The notes: a model not told the origin generated them from the sequence alone. DNA of 41,624 nucleotides from Terriglobia bacterium (GCA_020072765.1 JAIQGD010000010.1:1-41624); one strand, 5' to 3'; counted from the stretch's first letter, positions 17,095-26,232 are shown. Translations and numbers: made by a program.

Positions 17095-17169
17095 CCGAGG
17101 TTTGAATGTAGCGCCGCGGCCTTCAGTGCGCTTTTTGCCTCCCGGACAGCAGTCGGGACACGGCATCTG
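17095..17169 (+). repeat. Direct repeat R, copy 3
   Basis: Copy 3 is almost identical to copy 1 (14938-15012) and lies 12 bases after the amidase stop. With copies 1 and 2 it brackets the amidase gene in direct orientation. After it, bases up to 17288 hold a variant of the GCGCCTCTGTGCCTCCG segment and the leader of the next gene. Confidence 0.85.
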
Positions 17170-17288
17170 CGCTTCCTCACCTCTGCGCCTCCGCAGCTTC
17201 CCTCAAACCCCATTCTCGGTGCTTTCCTCAAAAAGCTCTTCGAATTACCGATTCCCAATCTGGCAATAATGGTGTAGAAATCCTCACC

Positions 17289-19058
17289 ATGCCCCCTGAC
17301 ACCAATCAAGGTCAAGTCGGAGAACTGGAACGCCTCGCCCCCGCCCGCTTCTCGGATTTGACCGCAGCCGAAATCAAGTTGCTGCGTGCCGCGCCCAACG
17401 GCGACCTAGCCGTTTGCGGCCCAAGCAAGGAGAATCATGACCCCGCCAATGATCCAGCAAAGGCCGACGAATGGGGCAAAGAGCGCGAAATCCGCGCCGA
17501 CCTGATTCGCTGGCTCTGCGTGGATCGCCAAGCCCGAGAGATGGTGGACCCTAAGGGGATTCTCGTGGCTGGAGCCAAGATATTGGGCACGCTGGATCTC
17601 TCCTATGCCAGAGTCCCCTTCGGCCTGAATCTCTGGCGTTGCCGTTTGACCGGCAAAACGAACCTGCAAGCTACGGAGATCGCTGAACTCGATTTCCAAG
17701 GCAGTTGGCTAGATTCGATCGACGCCGACAGTGTTAAGGCGAAGGGTAACGTTCTTTTTTGCAGAGGCTTCCACGCCACAGGACAAGTACGACTGCTGGG
17801 TGCCGAGATCGGAGGGGGTCTCGACTGCACCGGTGCCACATTTGAGAACCCACTACAGTCCGAAGTCCCTGGCGCATTGATCGCGGACCGCGCTGTCGTC
17901 AAGGGCAGCGTCTTCCTGAAAGACGGCTTCACGGCCAAGGGTGAAGTGCGACTACTGAACGCCGAGATCGGAAGCAATCTCGACTGCAGCGGTGGCAAAT
18001 TTGAGAGCCCGCCCCAAACAGGAGTCGCTGCGAGGGGCGATGCATTCAGCGCCGACGGCGCCCTCGTCAAAGGCAACATCTTCCTTAAGCAAGACTTCAG
18101 CGCCAAGGGCGCAGTACGACTTCCAGCAGCCCAAATTTGGGGCGACCTCACCTGCAGCGGTGGCACATTTGCCGGAACATTAATGCTGGAAAGAGCTTCA
18201 ATCAAAGGTACGCTGTGGTTGGATGTCGCTGATGCTGCCCACGTAAGTCTTGATCTTATAAATGCGTCGGTAGATGCACTTGTTGATAACACGAAGAGCT
18301 GGCCCGCGCCCGGAAACCTCGCCCTCGACGGATTTGTTTACAGGCGTTTTTCCGCCGGCGCTCCAAACGACGCCGCGAGTCGCCTCGACTGGCTCGCTCG
18401 CCAAGCGCCGTTTGTGCCGCAACCATATCGCCAACTCGCCAAGGTCCTGAGAGACGAAGGCGACGACTCGGGTGCGCGGCGTGTGCTCTACAAAATGGAG
18501 TGTCGGCGGAATAGCGACGAAGGGCACGTATGGAAACCGCAGGCGACGCACGGCTGCATCCGGCAATCAATCAGCTACGTTTCGCACCATCTTAAGGCGC
18601 CGGCAGTTAGCGTTTGGAACGCTGCCTTGCGGCTAACGATAGGATACGGCTACTACCCCGGAAGGGCCCTTGCTTTGCTGCTGCTCTTCGTGGCCCTCGG
18701 ATGGCCCCTGTTTCGGTGTGGCTACTTCTACTGGAACATCGTCCCGTCCGAAAAGGAGGCGTACTCGGACTTCAAGAAGGATCACCGGCCTCCCGCGCAC
18801 TACGAACGATTCTGCGCGTTCGTCTACTCTTTGGAGAACTCTTTTCCTTTGGTGAAACTGGGCCAAGTCGACCGCTGGCAGCCCGACCCAAGCCCGCCTG
18901 AGCCGCACGATCCAGCGAAAGACTCAATCCGTCGAATGGGTCGGGCTTTTGTATCGGCAGGATTCCTGCGCATATTCCGATGGTTCCAGATTCTGCTCGG
19001 GTGGGTTCTTGCCACACTTTTTGCCGCCGGCGTCACCGGGGTTGTTCGCAAAAACTGA
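17289..19058 (+). CDS. Beta-helix repeat protein with C-terminal membrane domain
   Basis: The function is unknown. The 589-residue product has three layers. An N-terminal part (1-100) starts with LERLAPARFSDLTAAEIKLL. A repeat region (about 95-345) contains three obvious copies at 155-187, 208-240 and 264-296, each of the form V-F-x-GF-x-A-x-G-x-VRLL-x-AEIG-x-LDCSG-x-F, spaced 53-56 residues, which suggests a right-handed beta-helix like pentapeptide proteins. The C-terminal part (about 450-589) has hydrophobic helices at 457-476 and 566-586 around FVYSLENSFPLVKLGQVDRW. I recall very similar repeats in actinobacterial proteins labelled, on weak grounds, membrane-associated oxidoreductase; no redox motif is visible. 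Its codon use is less GC-rich than the neighbours, consistent with transfer. Confidence 0.75.
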   Translation: MPPDTNQGQVGELERLAPARFSDLTAAEIKLLRAAPNGDLAVCGPSKENHDPANDPAKADEWGKEREIRADLIRWLCVDRQAREMVDPKGILVAGAKILGTLDLSYARVPFGLNLWRCRLTGKTNLQATEIAELDFQGSWLDSIDADSVKAKGNVLFCRGFHATGQVRLLGAEIGGGLDCTGATFENPLQSEVPGALIADRAVVKGSVFLKDGFTAKGEVRLLNAEIGSNLDCSGGKFESPPQTGVAARGDAFSADGALVKGNIFLKQDFSAKGAVRLPAAQIWGDLTCSGGTFAGTLMLERASIKGTLWLDVADAAHVSLDLINASVDALVDNTKSWPAPGNLALDGFVYRRFSAGAPNDAASRLDWLARQAPFVPQPYRQLAKVLRDEGDDSGARRVLYKMECRRNSDEGHVWKPQATHGCIRQSISYVSHHLKAPAVSVWNAALRLTIGYGYYPGRALALLLLFVALGWPLFRCGYFYWNIVPSEKEAYSDFKKDHRPPAHYERFCAFVYSLENSFPLVKLGQVDRWQPDPSPPEPHDPAKDSIRRMGRAFVSAGFLRIFRWFQILLGWVLATLFAAGVTGVVRKN

Positions 19059-19478
19059 GATCGGTTGGAGCTCGCGTGGCGGAGCCTGAGAAATCTCCCT
19101 GCCTCCTTGCTTTTCTACCTCCGATACCTCCAACAAATTACGTATTCCTACGGACAGACATGGCCGCAGCCTTGTGCTACCGTGGCCTGTGGCTCACCAA
19201 CGACAACTCGCCCGACGCGCAAAGGCGCTAAGCGCCATCACACCTTCCCCTGCCGCCCGCCCCCTTGCTTCCCTGTCTCCGTGCCTCCGTGCCTCCGTGG
19301 CTTCCTCGGGGGATATTTCCGGCGCGCCATCGAGCCATTTCCCTCCCGGGCCTGCATTTCTAATCGCAACACACCCGGAAACAGAAATCGCTGTAAGTCA
19401 TTCAGAACAAACACCCGGCGCCCGTTCTAATCGCAGCACTTTTGCACGCCTGGCGAACGCCAAATTCCGACACACGGA
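19059..19478. other. Repeat-rich intergenic region
   Basis: About 420 bases without a credible gene. It contains GCGCAAAGGCGCTAAGCGCC at about 19218-19237, a C/T-rich stretch with GTGCCTCCGTGCCTCCGTGG near 19280, and two copies of TTCTAATCGCA(A/G)CAC at about 19358 and 19425. All look like decayed intergenic repeats. Confidence 0.5.
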
Positions 19479-19513
19479 TCACGAGTCACGAGTCACAAGT
19501 CACGAATCACCCA
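19479..19513 (+). repeat. Degenerate 7-nt tandem array
   Basis: Five consecutive heptamers: TCACGAG, TCACGAG, TCACAAG, TCACGAA, TCACCCA. The last covers the stop codon of the transporter gene (TCA 19507-19509 on this strand). Confidence 0.75.
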
Positions 19514-20835
19514 AACAGCCCCGCGGCGGAAGGCAGGAAAATCTCGGCGTAGAGGAGGACCAGCGTGAGGACGATCATGATGATGCTGGCGCCCCACGCG
19601 ATGACGTTGAAACCCCAGGAATTCGTGTGTTCGCCCATCAGGTCGCGCCGGTTGATCAGCAACAGCATGAAGATCAGCACCACGGGGAGCCACACGCCGT
19701 TGGCCACCTGCGAGAGAACCAGAATCTTCATCAGCGGTGCCTTCGGAATCAGGATGATGCCCGCGCCCGCCACAATCAGCAGCGTGTAGAGCGAATAAAA
19801 CGTCGGCGCTTCCTTCAGTTTGTTGTCCAGGCCCGCTTCGAAGCCCAGCCCCTCGCAGATCACGTGCGCGGTCGAAAGCGGCAGGATCGACGCCGCAAAC
19901 AGCGACGCGTTGAGCAGCCCGAAGGCGAACAGGCTGGCCGCCCATCGGCCCGCCAGCGGCTTCAGCGCCTCCGCGGCCTGCGCCGCGTCGGTAATGCTGG
20001 TCAGGCCGTGCACGTTCAGCGTCGCGGCGCAGCACACGATGATGAAAAACACAATCACCATGCACGACACGCTGCCCACCAGCACGTCCAGCCGCGCATG
20101 CTTATACTGCCGCGCCGCCACCCGCTTCTCGACGAACCCCGCCTGCAAATAGAAGAACTGCCACGGGGCGATGGTCGTGCCGATCAGCGCCGTAAGCATC
20201 AGCAGGTAGCCCGTATTCATGTGCAGCGAGGGCAGCACGGTTTGCTTGGCGGCCAACAGCCAATCCGGCTTGGCCAGAATCGCCGACACGATGTAGGAAA
20301 GATACAGCCCGCAAGCCACCAGAAAAATTTTCTCCACCTGGCGGTAGCTGCCGCGCACCACCAACACCCACACGGCCAGCGCCGCCAGTGGAACCGAAAC
20401 GTATTTGCTGACGCCGAAGATTTGCATGGCGGCGGCGACGCCCGCGAATTCCGCCACCGTGTTTCCCAGGTCCACCACGAAAGCCGCCAGCATCACGAAG
20501 AACGTCGAGCGAAAGCCGAACTCCTCGCGGATCAGGTCCGAAAGGCCCTTGCCCGTCACCACCCCCATGCGCGCGCACATCTCCTCGCTCACGTACAGCG
20601 CGATGGTCATGGGAATCAGCGACCACAGCAGGGCGTAGCCGAATTGCGCGCCCGCTTGCGTGTACACCGTGATGCCGCCCGCGTCGTTGTCCACGTTCGA
20701 GGTGATGATCCCCGGCCCGACCACGGCCAGAATGATCGCCAGCCGCCGGCGCAGCGAGCGCGTGCGGCGGCCGAATTCCTTCCCGCCGGCCGCCAGGCGC
20801 GAGAACGTGTCCCTCAATGTGCTCCACGTGTTCAT
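19507..20835 (-). CDS. Nramp-related divalent metal transporter, probable Mg2+ type
   Basis: The 442-residue protein has about eleven membrane helices and the Nramp (LeuT-fold) pattern, but the two metal-site motifs differ from Mn2+/Fe2+ members. The helix-1 DPGN is DAGG (51-54, in NVDNDAGGITVYTQAGA), keeping Asp51. The helix-6 MPH is APW (223-225, in GTTIAPWQFFYLQ), so the methionine that favours transition metals is alanine. As I recall, loss of this methionine marks the Nramp-related magnesium transporters. The gene begins 57 bases after the stop of a PRC-MgtE_N-CBS protein on the same strand, which supports Mg2+ as cargo. Specificity for Mg2+ is inference. The stop lies in a 7-nt tandem array. 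Confidence 0.88.
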   Translation of the reverse strand: MNTWSTLRDTFSRLAAGGKEFGRRTRSLRRRLAIILAVVGPGIITSNVDNDAGGITVYTQAGAQFGYALLWSLIPMTIALYVSEEMCARMGVVTGKGLSDLIREEFGFRSTFFVMLAAFVVDLGNTVAEFAGVAAAMQIFGVSKYVSVPLAALAVWVLVVRGSYRQVEKIFLVACGLYLSYIVSAILAKPDWLLAAKQTVLPSLHMNTGYLLMLTALIGTTIAPWQFFYLQAGFVEKRVAARQYKHARLDVLVGSVSCMVIVFFIIVCCAATLNVHGLTSITDAAQAAEALKPLAGRWAASLFAFGLLNASLFAASILPLSTAHVICEGLGFEAGLDNKLKEAPTFYSLYTLLIVAGAGIILIPKAPLMKILVLSQVANGVWLPVVLIFMLLLINRRDLMGEHTNSWGFNVIAWGASIIMIVLTLVLLYAEIFLPSAAGLFG

Positions 20836-20892
20836 GACATTCGAAAGGGCCGGACCTCCCGGCCCTGCGGCAACCTTATTCCTCTCTCCGCT

Positions 20893-22134
20893 TCACAGCC
20901 GGGCGCGCAGCCGGCTCACCACGTCGTCCACGGTGATGGCCCCGATCGGGCAATTCCCCTCGTTCACCACCGTCAGACTGCGCAGATTGTATTTGTCAAA
21001 CAGCTCGAACACTTCTTTGTCGCCCAGGTCCGGCTTCACCGAAAGCAGCGGCTCAAAAACCAGTTCGGCCATGCGCTGATTGCTGGCCGCGAGAACGATG
21101 TGCGCCAGCGGCACCGTGCCCGCCAGGGCCGCCTCCCGATTGATCAGGATGATGTTGTCGAGCTGGTCCGGCTTCACCTCGTGGAAACGGATGTAATCGA
21201 TCACCTCGCCGCGGGTGGCGTCTTCGCCCACCACGACGATCTCGGTGGTCATCATGCCGCCGGCGGTGTTCTCCTCGAAGCGCAGCAACGCCTCGACTTC
21301 ATGCGCTTCGGTCCTCTGCATCTCTCCGAGAACTTCCTTGGATTTCGCCGGTTCGAGGTTCTGCATCAGGTCGGCGGCCTCGTCCGGATTCATCTCCTCC
21401 AGAATGTCGGCGGCCCTTCCGGGGGTGAGCTTCTCGACCACCTGCGTTTGCAGGCGCTTGTCGAGCTCCGCGATCGTCTCGGCGGCGGTCTCTTCGTCCA
21501 GCGAGTCCACAATCGACTGCCGCTCGGCAGGCGACAGCTCTTCCATGATGTCGGCCAGGTCCGCCGGGTGCAGCTCGGCGAGTTTCTGGCTGGACAGGCG
21601 CAGTTTGACCCGGCGCAGGGGGTCGGGCTCGATCAGGTTGACGAACTCCCAGCGGATCGTCCGGGTCGGCAGTTTTTCCTGGAGCCGGCGGATGGCCATG
21701 GGCGGCACCACGCCTTGCAGCAGCCGCCGGACCGCGGCCGGCAGTCCGACATCCACCTGCGTGACGCGCAACTCCGTGTTCCCGTTGGTGCGCTGGTCCG
21801 CCAGATCCACATCATTGACGCGCACGACCTTGCGGCCGTTGGTGTCAATGATCTGCTGATCGAGCAAGTCCTTGCGGACCGCCAGCCAGGCTTCGTTGGG
21901 CTGGTAGAGCTCCAGCGTCGATTCGTCCGTGGTCAGGTCCACGCGGCCCGGACTGACCGCACCGATCTGGTTGTACCGCGCGATCAGCGGGCGGTACCGG
22001 CCCCGGCCCAGCAGGAGCCGCGAGACGCGGTTCGGCTGTTCGGCCGGGACAATGAACATCTCCTTCACGCGGCCGACGAAATGGCCGAGCGAGTCGTACG
22101 CTTCGGCTCCGAGAACTTCCGTGGCATGCAGCAT
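20893..22134 (-). CDS. Soluble PRC-barrel, MgtE_N and CBS-pair protein, probable Mg2+ sensor
   Basis: The 413-residue protein has no membrane helix. Residues 1-150 look like PRC-barrel material (DSLGHFVGRVKEMFIVP; DTNGRKVVRVNDVDL). About 185-290 is an MgtE N-domain of stacked helices (HPADLADIMEELSPAERQSI; GRAADILEEMNPDEAADLM). About 290-413 is a CBS pair, with ENTAGGMMT at the junction as in MgtE. In MgtE these two domains sense cytosolic Mg2+ and gate the channel, but the MgtE channel domain is missing here. The next gene is an Nramp-related transporter, so the protein may gate or regulate it. Start ATG 22134 has GGAG eight bases upstream. A longer frame from TTG 22206 would run into the terminator hairpin and is rejected. 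Confidence 0.85.
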   Translation of the reverse strand: MLHATEVLGAEAYDSLGHFVGRVKEMFIVPAEQPNRVSRLLLGRGRYRPLIARYNQIGAVSPGRVDLTTDESTLELYQPNEAWLAVRKDLLDQQIIDTNGRKVVRVNDVDLADQRTNGNTELRVTQVDVGLPAAVRRLLQGVVPPMAIRRLQEKLPTRTIRWEFVNLIEPDPLRRVKLRLSSQKLAELHPADLADIMEELSPAERQSIVDSLDEETAAETIAELDKRLQTQVVEKLTPGRAADILEEMNPDEAADLMQNLEPAKSKEVLGEMQRTEAHEVEALLRFEENTAGGMMTTEIVVVGEDATRGEVIDYIRFHEVKPDQLDNIILINREAALAGTVPLAHIVLAASNQRMAELVFEPLLSVKPDLGDKEVFELFDKYNLRSLTVVNEGNCPIGAITVDDVVSRLRARL

Positions 22135-22204
22135 TGGTTCACTCCGTATCGAGCGAAAGCAACCCGGCCAAGCCGGGGTCGCGACATCCTGGATTCGTCC
22201 AGGC

Positions 22205-22245
22205 AAAAAAAAAGCCCGGAACCGGCAGTGCTTCCGGCCACGGGC
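22205..22245 (-). terminator. Strong intrinsic terminator upstream of the MgtE_N gene
   Basis: On the minus strand, GCCCGTGGCCGG (22245-22234) pairs with CCGGTTCCGGGC (22225-22214) around an eight-base loop, then nine T residues follow (22213-22205). It lies about 70 bases upstream of the MgtE_N start and downstream of the CYTH gene on the same strand. It either ends the CYTH transcript or acts as an attenuator in the leader of the metal-transport operon. Confidence 0.85.
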
Positions 22246-22266
22246 ACGCAGAAAACCGCGCTCGGA

Positions 22267-22473
22267 TTACTTCAGGCCGGGCCTTGCCTCCCTGTGCCCG
22301 CGCGCCCATCCGCAACGGGCGCTCACGGGTTCAACAAAGGGGTCGGTCAGACACGCCGCACACGCGCCGCGTTCGAAAGCGCGAAGCTGTTCTGCGGCTC
22401 CTGGCCAGGCCTTCCCTGCCGGCCCGGCGGAGCAGCTACTTCCCGGCTCCGAATTGGACGAAACCGATTCCAT
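22267..22473 (-). CDS. Possible small protein, 68 residues
   Basis: A frame from ATG 22473 to TAA 22267 begins MESVSSNSEPGSSC and holds four cysteines, including CAAC at 38-41. GGGAGGA lies about 13 bases before the ATG and the terminator at 22205-22245 follows closely. These favour a real short gene or a leader peptide. Against it, the composition is that of chance high-GC frames and I know no relative. The remaining bases 22474-22524 and 22246-22266 show nothing else. Confidence 0.25.
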   Translation of the reverse strand: MESVSSNSEPGSSCSAGPAGKAWPGAAEQLRAFERGACAACLTDPFVEPVSARCGWARGHREARPGLK

Positions 22474-22524
22474 CGCGGTGCTCGTGTCCTCCCATTTGAC
22501 TAGTAGCGGCAGATGAAATTTTTG

Positions 22525-23160
22525 TCAAGCAAAGAGTGCACGTTTGGCCGATTTTTGCGCTTCAAACAGCATATTTTCCGGAAAACGGCCGCGGCGGCGG
22601 CAATCCGCGGCGTACAGATCCCAGTAGGTGCCCCGAATGTAGTCCCGCGGGGAAAAACCCAGGGCGCGGGCGGCGCGGTCGATGCCTCGCGGCGCACCTT
22701 CGATCTCCAGAAAGTCGCCCACCGGCGTCTCGTCCAGGTCCAAATGCAGCCCGGGGAGACGATAGGCGGTGCGGTATTTCTCGTAGCGGAAGCCAGGTTG
22801 CATCCCCAGCGCGCGCAGAACGGAAGGCCAACGCTCCGGGATCCGCACCTCCCGTTCCCGTTCCAGCTTCTCCTTGTAGCGCGAGCCGGACGGAGACCGG
22901 ACGGGGGCTTTGGCTGTGATCACGCCCCGCCGCGAACCGCTCCGCACGCCCGGCAGGCCGGCCGGCGTCTCGATGCGCAACCGCAGAAGGCGCCCCCGGC
23001 GGCAGAGATCGCCCCCGGGCGTGTCGTACAACGCGTTCCGCTCGAGGACGCGTCCGAGCGAGGTGGCACCGAGACGGCGAAGAGTGCGCCGCAGAGCCGG
23101 CAGGTCCGCGATGCGCAGCTTGATTTCTGTTTCGCGGGTGGCAACACGGCGAGCGGGCAT
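22525..23160 (-). CDS. CYTH-domain (triphosphate tunnel) phosphohydrolase or cyclase
   Basis: CYTH enzymes form an eight-strand tunnel that binds triphosphates and divalent metal; members include thiamine triphosphatase, inorganic triphosphatase and class IV adenylate cyclase. The 211-residue product starts with the ExExK motif (ETEIKLRI, residues 9-16), then YDTPGGDLCRRGRLLRLR, an ITAKAP lysine strand, EKLEREREVRI, EKYRTAYRL, HLDLDETPVGDFLEIEG, the last with the paired acidic residues that bind metal. Start ATG 23160 (MPARRVATRETE) is preferred to an upstream TTG frame. The substrate is not clear from sequence. It is divergent from mutS. Confidence 0.87.
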   Translation of the reverse strand: MPARRVATRETEIKLRIADLPALRRTLRRLGATSLGRVLERNALYDTPGGDLCRRGRLLRLRIETPAGLPGVRSGSRRGVITAKAPVRSPSGSRYKEKLEREREVRIPERWPSVLRALGMQPGFRYEKYRTAYRLPGLHLDLDETPVGDFLEIEGAPRGIDRAARALGFSPRDYIRGTYWDLYAADCRRRGRFPENMLFEAQKSAKRALFA

Positions 23161-23316
23161 GGCTGAGTATAGCTTACCCTTCGCAGCGCAGCGCCACGGA
23201 GAAGCAGACACAATCTTTACCGCAGAGACGCAGAGTACCCAGAGAGGACGTGCGATTTCGGAGAAACCGACGGAACGACTGCCGCAAGGATGCCGCCGAC
23301 GCTCCGACGAAGGGTG

Positions 23317-23346
23317 TTGCCAAAGTCACGCGCCAGCCCGCATAAT
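23317..23346 (+). promoter_or_regulatory. mutS: Probable promoter of mutS
   Basis: TTGCCA (23317-23322), an 18-base spacer and CATAAT (23341-23346), 31 bases before the start codon. About 100 bases upstream, at 23219-23236, a copy of the common ACCGCAGAGACGCAGAG intergenic repeat is present. Confidence 0.55.
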
Positions 23347-23376
23347 CGCTTTCCTGCCGAGGCCTTGCGCGCAGCC

Positions 23377-26232
23377 ATGACCGAACCAACCACGCCGCTG
23401 ATGCAGCAATACCATGCCGTGAAGAAGCAGCATCCCGGAGCGCTGCTGCTCTTCCGGCTAGGGGATTTCTACGAGCTGTTCTACGACGATGCCGTGGTCG
23501 CCTCGCGCGTCCTGCAAATCACCCTCACCGCCCGCAACAAGGAAAAAGGGCAGCCCGTGCCGATGTGCGGAGTTCCCTACCATGCCGCGGAAAACTATAT
23601 TGCGCGGCTGATCCGCGCCGGACATCGAGTCGCCATCTGCGAGCAGATGGAAGAGCCGGGGCCGGGGAAAAAGCTCGTCCGGCGCGAGGTGATTCGCGTG
23701 CTCACGCCGGGGACCGCGACCGGTGCAGCCCTGCTCGAACCCAAGGAGAACAATTTCCTCGCAGCGGTTGCGCGGGCTCCCGCCGCACGCGCCGCCGCGG
23801 CGGCGGGGGGACGCGCCGGCAGCCGTTTGCCGGAGACGCGGATCGGTCTGGCGTTTGTCGACCTTTCCACCGGCGAATTTCGCGCCACCGAGTTCAGCGG
23901 CGAAAAGGCCGAGGCAAAGCTCCGCGATGAGCTAGGCATCCTGCGGCCGCGCGAACTTCTGCTTCCGCAGCCCGCCACGCTGTTTCCCGAGGCTCCTCCG
24001 TCGGACGTGGACGGGCTGGGCGCTCTGGCCACGCGTCTGGATGAATGGGTGTTTGAAAGCAACTACGCGGCGCGGCAACTCGAGGAACACTTCCGCGTGG
24101 TGACACTGGAGGGATTCGGGTTGACCGGTCACCCGCAGGCGGCCGCGGCGGCAGGGGCCATCGTCCACTATCTCCGCGAAACGACGGCGATTCCGGCGCG
24201 CAAGCCGGAGGACATGCTGGCGATTCCGTCGCTGCGTCCGGCGGCCGCGGGCCTGGAGCACCTGAACCGCATCGCCTACTACGAGCAGCAGGACGCGCTG
24301 GTGCTGGATCAAGTGACCGTGCGCAACCTGGAACTGGTCGAGCCGTCCGCGGGAGATGACGCCTCGGCCACACTGCTCCGAGCGATCGACGAGACCGCCA
24401 CGGGCATGGGAGCGCGCCTGCTGCGCGGATGGCTTCTGCGTCCGGAGATCTCGCTCGATGAAATTGAAGAGCGGCTTGATGCGGTTGCGTCGTTGAAAGC
24501 GCGCACGGTCGCGCGGGAAGAACTTCGCCGGGAACTCGAGGGCATCCTCGATCTCGAGCGGCTGACGAGCCGGGTCACGCTGGGGGTGGCTACGCCCCGG
24601 GATCTGCTGGCGCTGCGAGGATCGCTGGAAAAGATTCCGCGGGTACGCGCGATGATGCAGGAAATAGAGGAGGCAAAGAAGGTCAAGGAAGTAGAGGAGA
24701 AGGCCACACCCACGATGGCTGCGGAGCAAAGCAGTTTTGCAGAGCATCTTTCCCAAAGAAAGCACGGCGGAACCCGCCTTGCGGAATTGCGCGAGCAGAT
24801 GGACGAGCTGGCCGATGTGCGGGACACCATCGCGCGGGGGATCGCCGATGATCCGCCCGCCGTGGTCAATCAACCCGGCGTGATCCGGCGCGGATTCCAC
24901 GGCGAACTCGACGAATTGCGCGACATCCTGAAACAGGGCCGGCAGATCATCGCGTCGATGGAAGAGCGCGAGCGCAAACGGACGGGCATCGCGTCGCTGA
25001 AAATCCGCTACAACCAGGTGTTTGGTTACTACATCGAGGTGTCGAAGCCCAACCTCCACCTCGTGCCCGCGGATTACGACCGCAAGCAAACGCTGGTGGG
25101 AGCCGAGCGCTTCACGTCGGGGGAGTTGAAGGAGTACGAACACAAGGTAGTGTCCGCCGAGGAACGCATCCTGGAAATCGAGCGGCGGCTCTACAGCGAA
25201 ATCCGGGAGTCGATTGCGCGAGAGGCGGGGCGAGTGCGCCGGGCGGCATCCGCCATCGCGCAGCTCGACGTGCTGGTGAACTTCGCGCGCCTGGCAGCGG
25301 CGCGCAATTACTCGCGGCCGGAGTTCACTGAAACCGAAGTGGCCCGGAAGGCGCCGCGCGGCGCGCTGCTGGTGGCCGGTGGGCGCCATCCGGTGATCGA
25401 AAAGCTGATCGAGGAGCGCGGCGAGCGCTTTGTGCCCAACGATCTCTATCTGGGCGATGAGTCGCAATTCCTGCTGATCATCACCGGGCCGAACATGGGC
25501 GGCAAGTCGACCTACTTGCGCCAGGCGGCGCTGATTTCGATCCTCGCGCAAATGGGATCGTTTGTGCCCGCGGCGAAAGCGCAACTGCCCCTGCTGGACC
25601 GGATTTTCACCCGGATCGGCGCGTCGGATAACCTGGCGCGCGGCCGGTCGACATTTCTGGTGGAGATGAGCGAAGTGGCGGCGATTCTGAACACGGCGAC
25701 GCCGGCAAGCCTGGTGCTGCTCGACGAGGTGGGACGCGGAACGTCGACGTTCGACGGGCTTTCGATCGCCTGGGCGGTGGTCGAGGCACTGCACGCGGGG
25801 GCGCGCCCGAAAACGCTGTTTGCCACGCACTATCATGAGCTGACCGATCTGGAGGCGCTGCTGCCGGGCGTGAAGAACGTGCACGTCTCGGTCGAGGAAG
25901 CGGGCAGCGACATCGTTTTTCTGCGGCGCGTCGAGCCGGGGAGCGCGGACAAGAGCTACGGCATCGAGGTCGCGCGCCTGGCAGGACTTCCCCACGACGT
26001 GATCGCGCGGGCGCGGGAAATCTTGCGGCGGCACGAGCAGAGCGAGGAACAATTGACCGAGGCGCTGGCCGAGCACGGCGCTCCCGGGTCGGTTCCACCC
26101 CCGGCGCAGCAGACCAGCTTTGCGGCCATCGACCAATCGGTGCTCGATGCGCTGCGCGGCGCGGACTTGAACAAGCTGACGCCGCTCGAGGCTCTGAATT
26201 TGCTGGCGGCGCTGCAGAAGCAATTGGAATAG
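23377..26232 (+). CDS. mutS: DNA mismatch repair ATPase MutS
   Basis: MutS recognises mismatches and starts repair. The 951-residue protein has the mismatch-binding Phe-x-Glu (F31-Y32-E33 in GDFYELF), connector and lever domains, the clamp with [12 protein letters not shown], Walker [10 protein letters not shown] (from about 704), Walker B with [12 protein letters not shown] (from about 785), and the helix-turn-helix with [14 protein letters not shown]. It is about 100 residues longer than E. coli MutS. Two extra segments explain this: an Ala-rich loop near 135-150 and a charged linker of about 40 residues encoded at 24655-24774 in the lever region ([13 protein letters not shown] then KHGG). 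The start is ATG 23377 ([12 protein letters not shown]); an upstream frame adds non-conserved residues. No mutL is present nearby. Confidence 0.96.
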   Translation: MTEPTTPLMQQYHAVKKQHPGALLLFRLGDFYELFYDDAVVASRVLQITLTARNKEKGQPVPMCGVPYHAAENYIARLIRAGHRVAICEQMEEPGPGKKLVRREVIRVLTPGTATGAALLEPKENNFLAAVARAPAARAAAAAGGRAGSRLPETRIGLAFVDLSTGEFRATEFSGEKAEAKLRDELGILRPRELLLPQPATLFPEAPPSDVDGLGALATRLDEWVFESNYAARQLEEHFRVVTLEGFGLTGHPQAAAAAGAIVHYLRETTAIPARKPEDMLAIPSLRPAAAGLEHLNRIAYYEQQDALVLDQVTVRNLELVEPSAGDDASATLLRAIDETATGMGARLLRGWLLRPEISLDEIEERLDAVASLKARTVAREELRRELEGILDLERLTSRVTLGVATPRDLLALRGSLEKIPRVRAMMQEIEEAKKVKEVEEKATPTMAAEQSSFAEHLSQRKHGGTRLAELREQMDELADVRDTIARGIADDPPAVVNQPGVIRRGFHGELDELRDILKQGRQIIASMEERERKRTGIASLKIRYNQVFGYYIEVSKPNLHLVPADYDRKQTLVGAERFTSGELKEYEHKVVSAEERILEIERRLYSEIRESIAREAGRVRRAASAIAQLDVLVNFARLAAARNYSRPEFTETEVARKAPRGALLVAGGRHPVIEKLIEERGERFVPNDLYLGDESQFLLIITGPNMGGKSTYLRQAALISILAQMGSFVPAAKAQLPLLDRIFTRIGASDNLARGRSTFLVEMSEVAAILNTATPASLVLLDEVGRGTSTFDGLSIAWAVVEALHAGARPKTLFATHYHELTDLEALLPGVKNVHVSVEEAGSDIVFLRRVEPGSADKSYGIEVARLAGLPHDVIARAREILRRHEQSEEQLTEALAEHGAPGSVPPPAQQTSFAAIDQSVLDALRGADLNKLTPLEALNLLAALQKQLE

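Noticed and set aside
14938-17169. CRISPR array from the three direct repeats
   Set aside because: Only three copies, about 75 bases long, irregularly spaced, with a gene between two of them and no cas genes.
19174-22503. 1109-codon plus-strand frame opposite the transporter and MgtE_N genes
   Set aside because: Composition is that of a reversed high-GC coding strand; the minus strand carries conserved proteins with ribosome sites.
22135-22524. M-box (Mg2+) or cobalamin riboswitch before the MgtE_N gene
   Set aside because: I looked for the conserved core segments of both on the minus strand and did not find them; only the terminator is secure.
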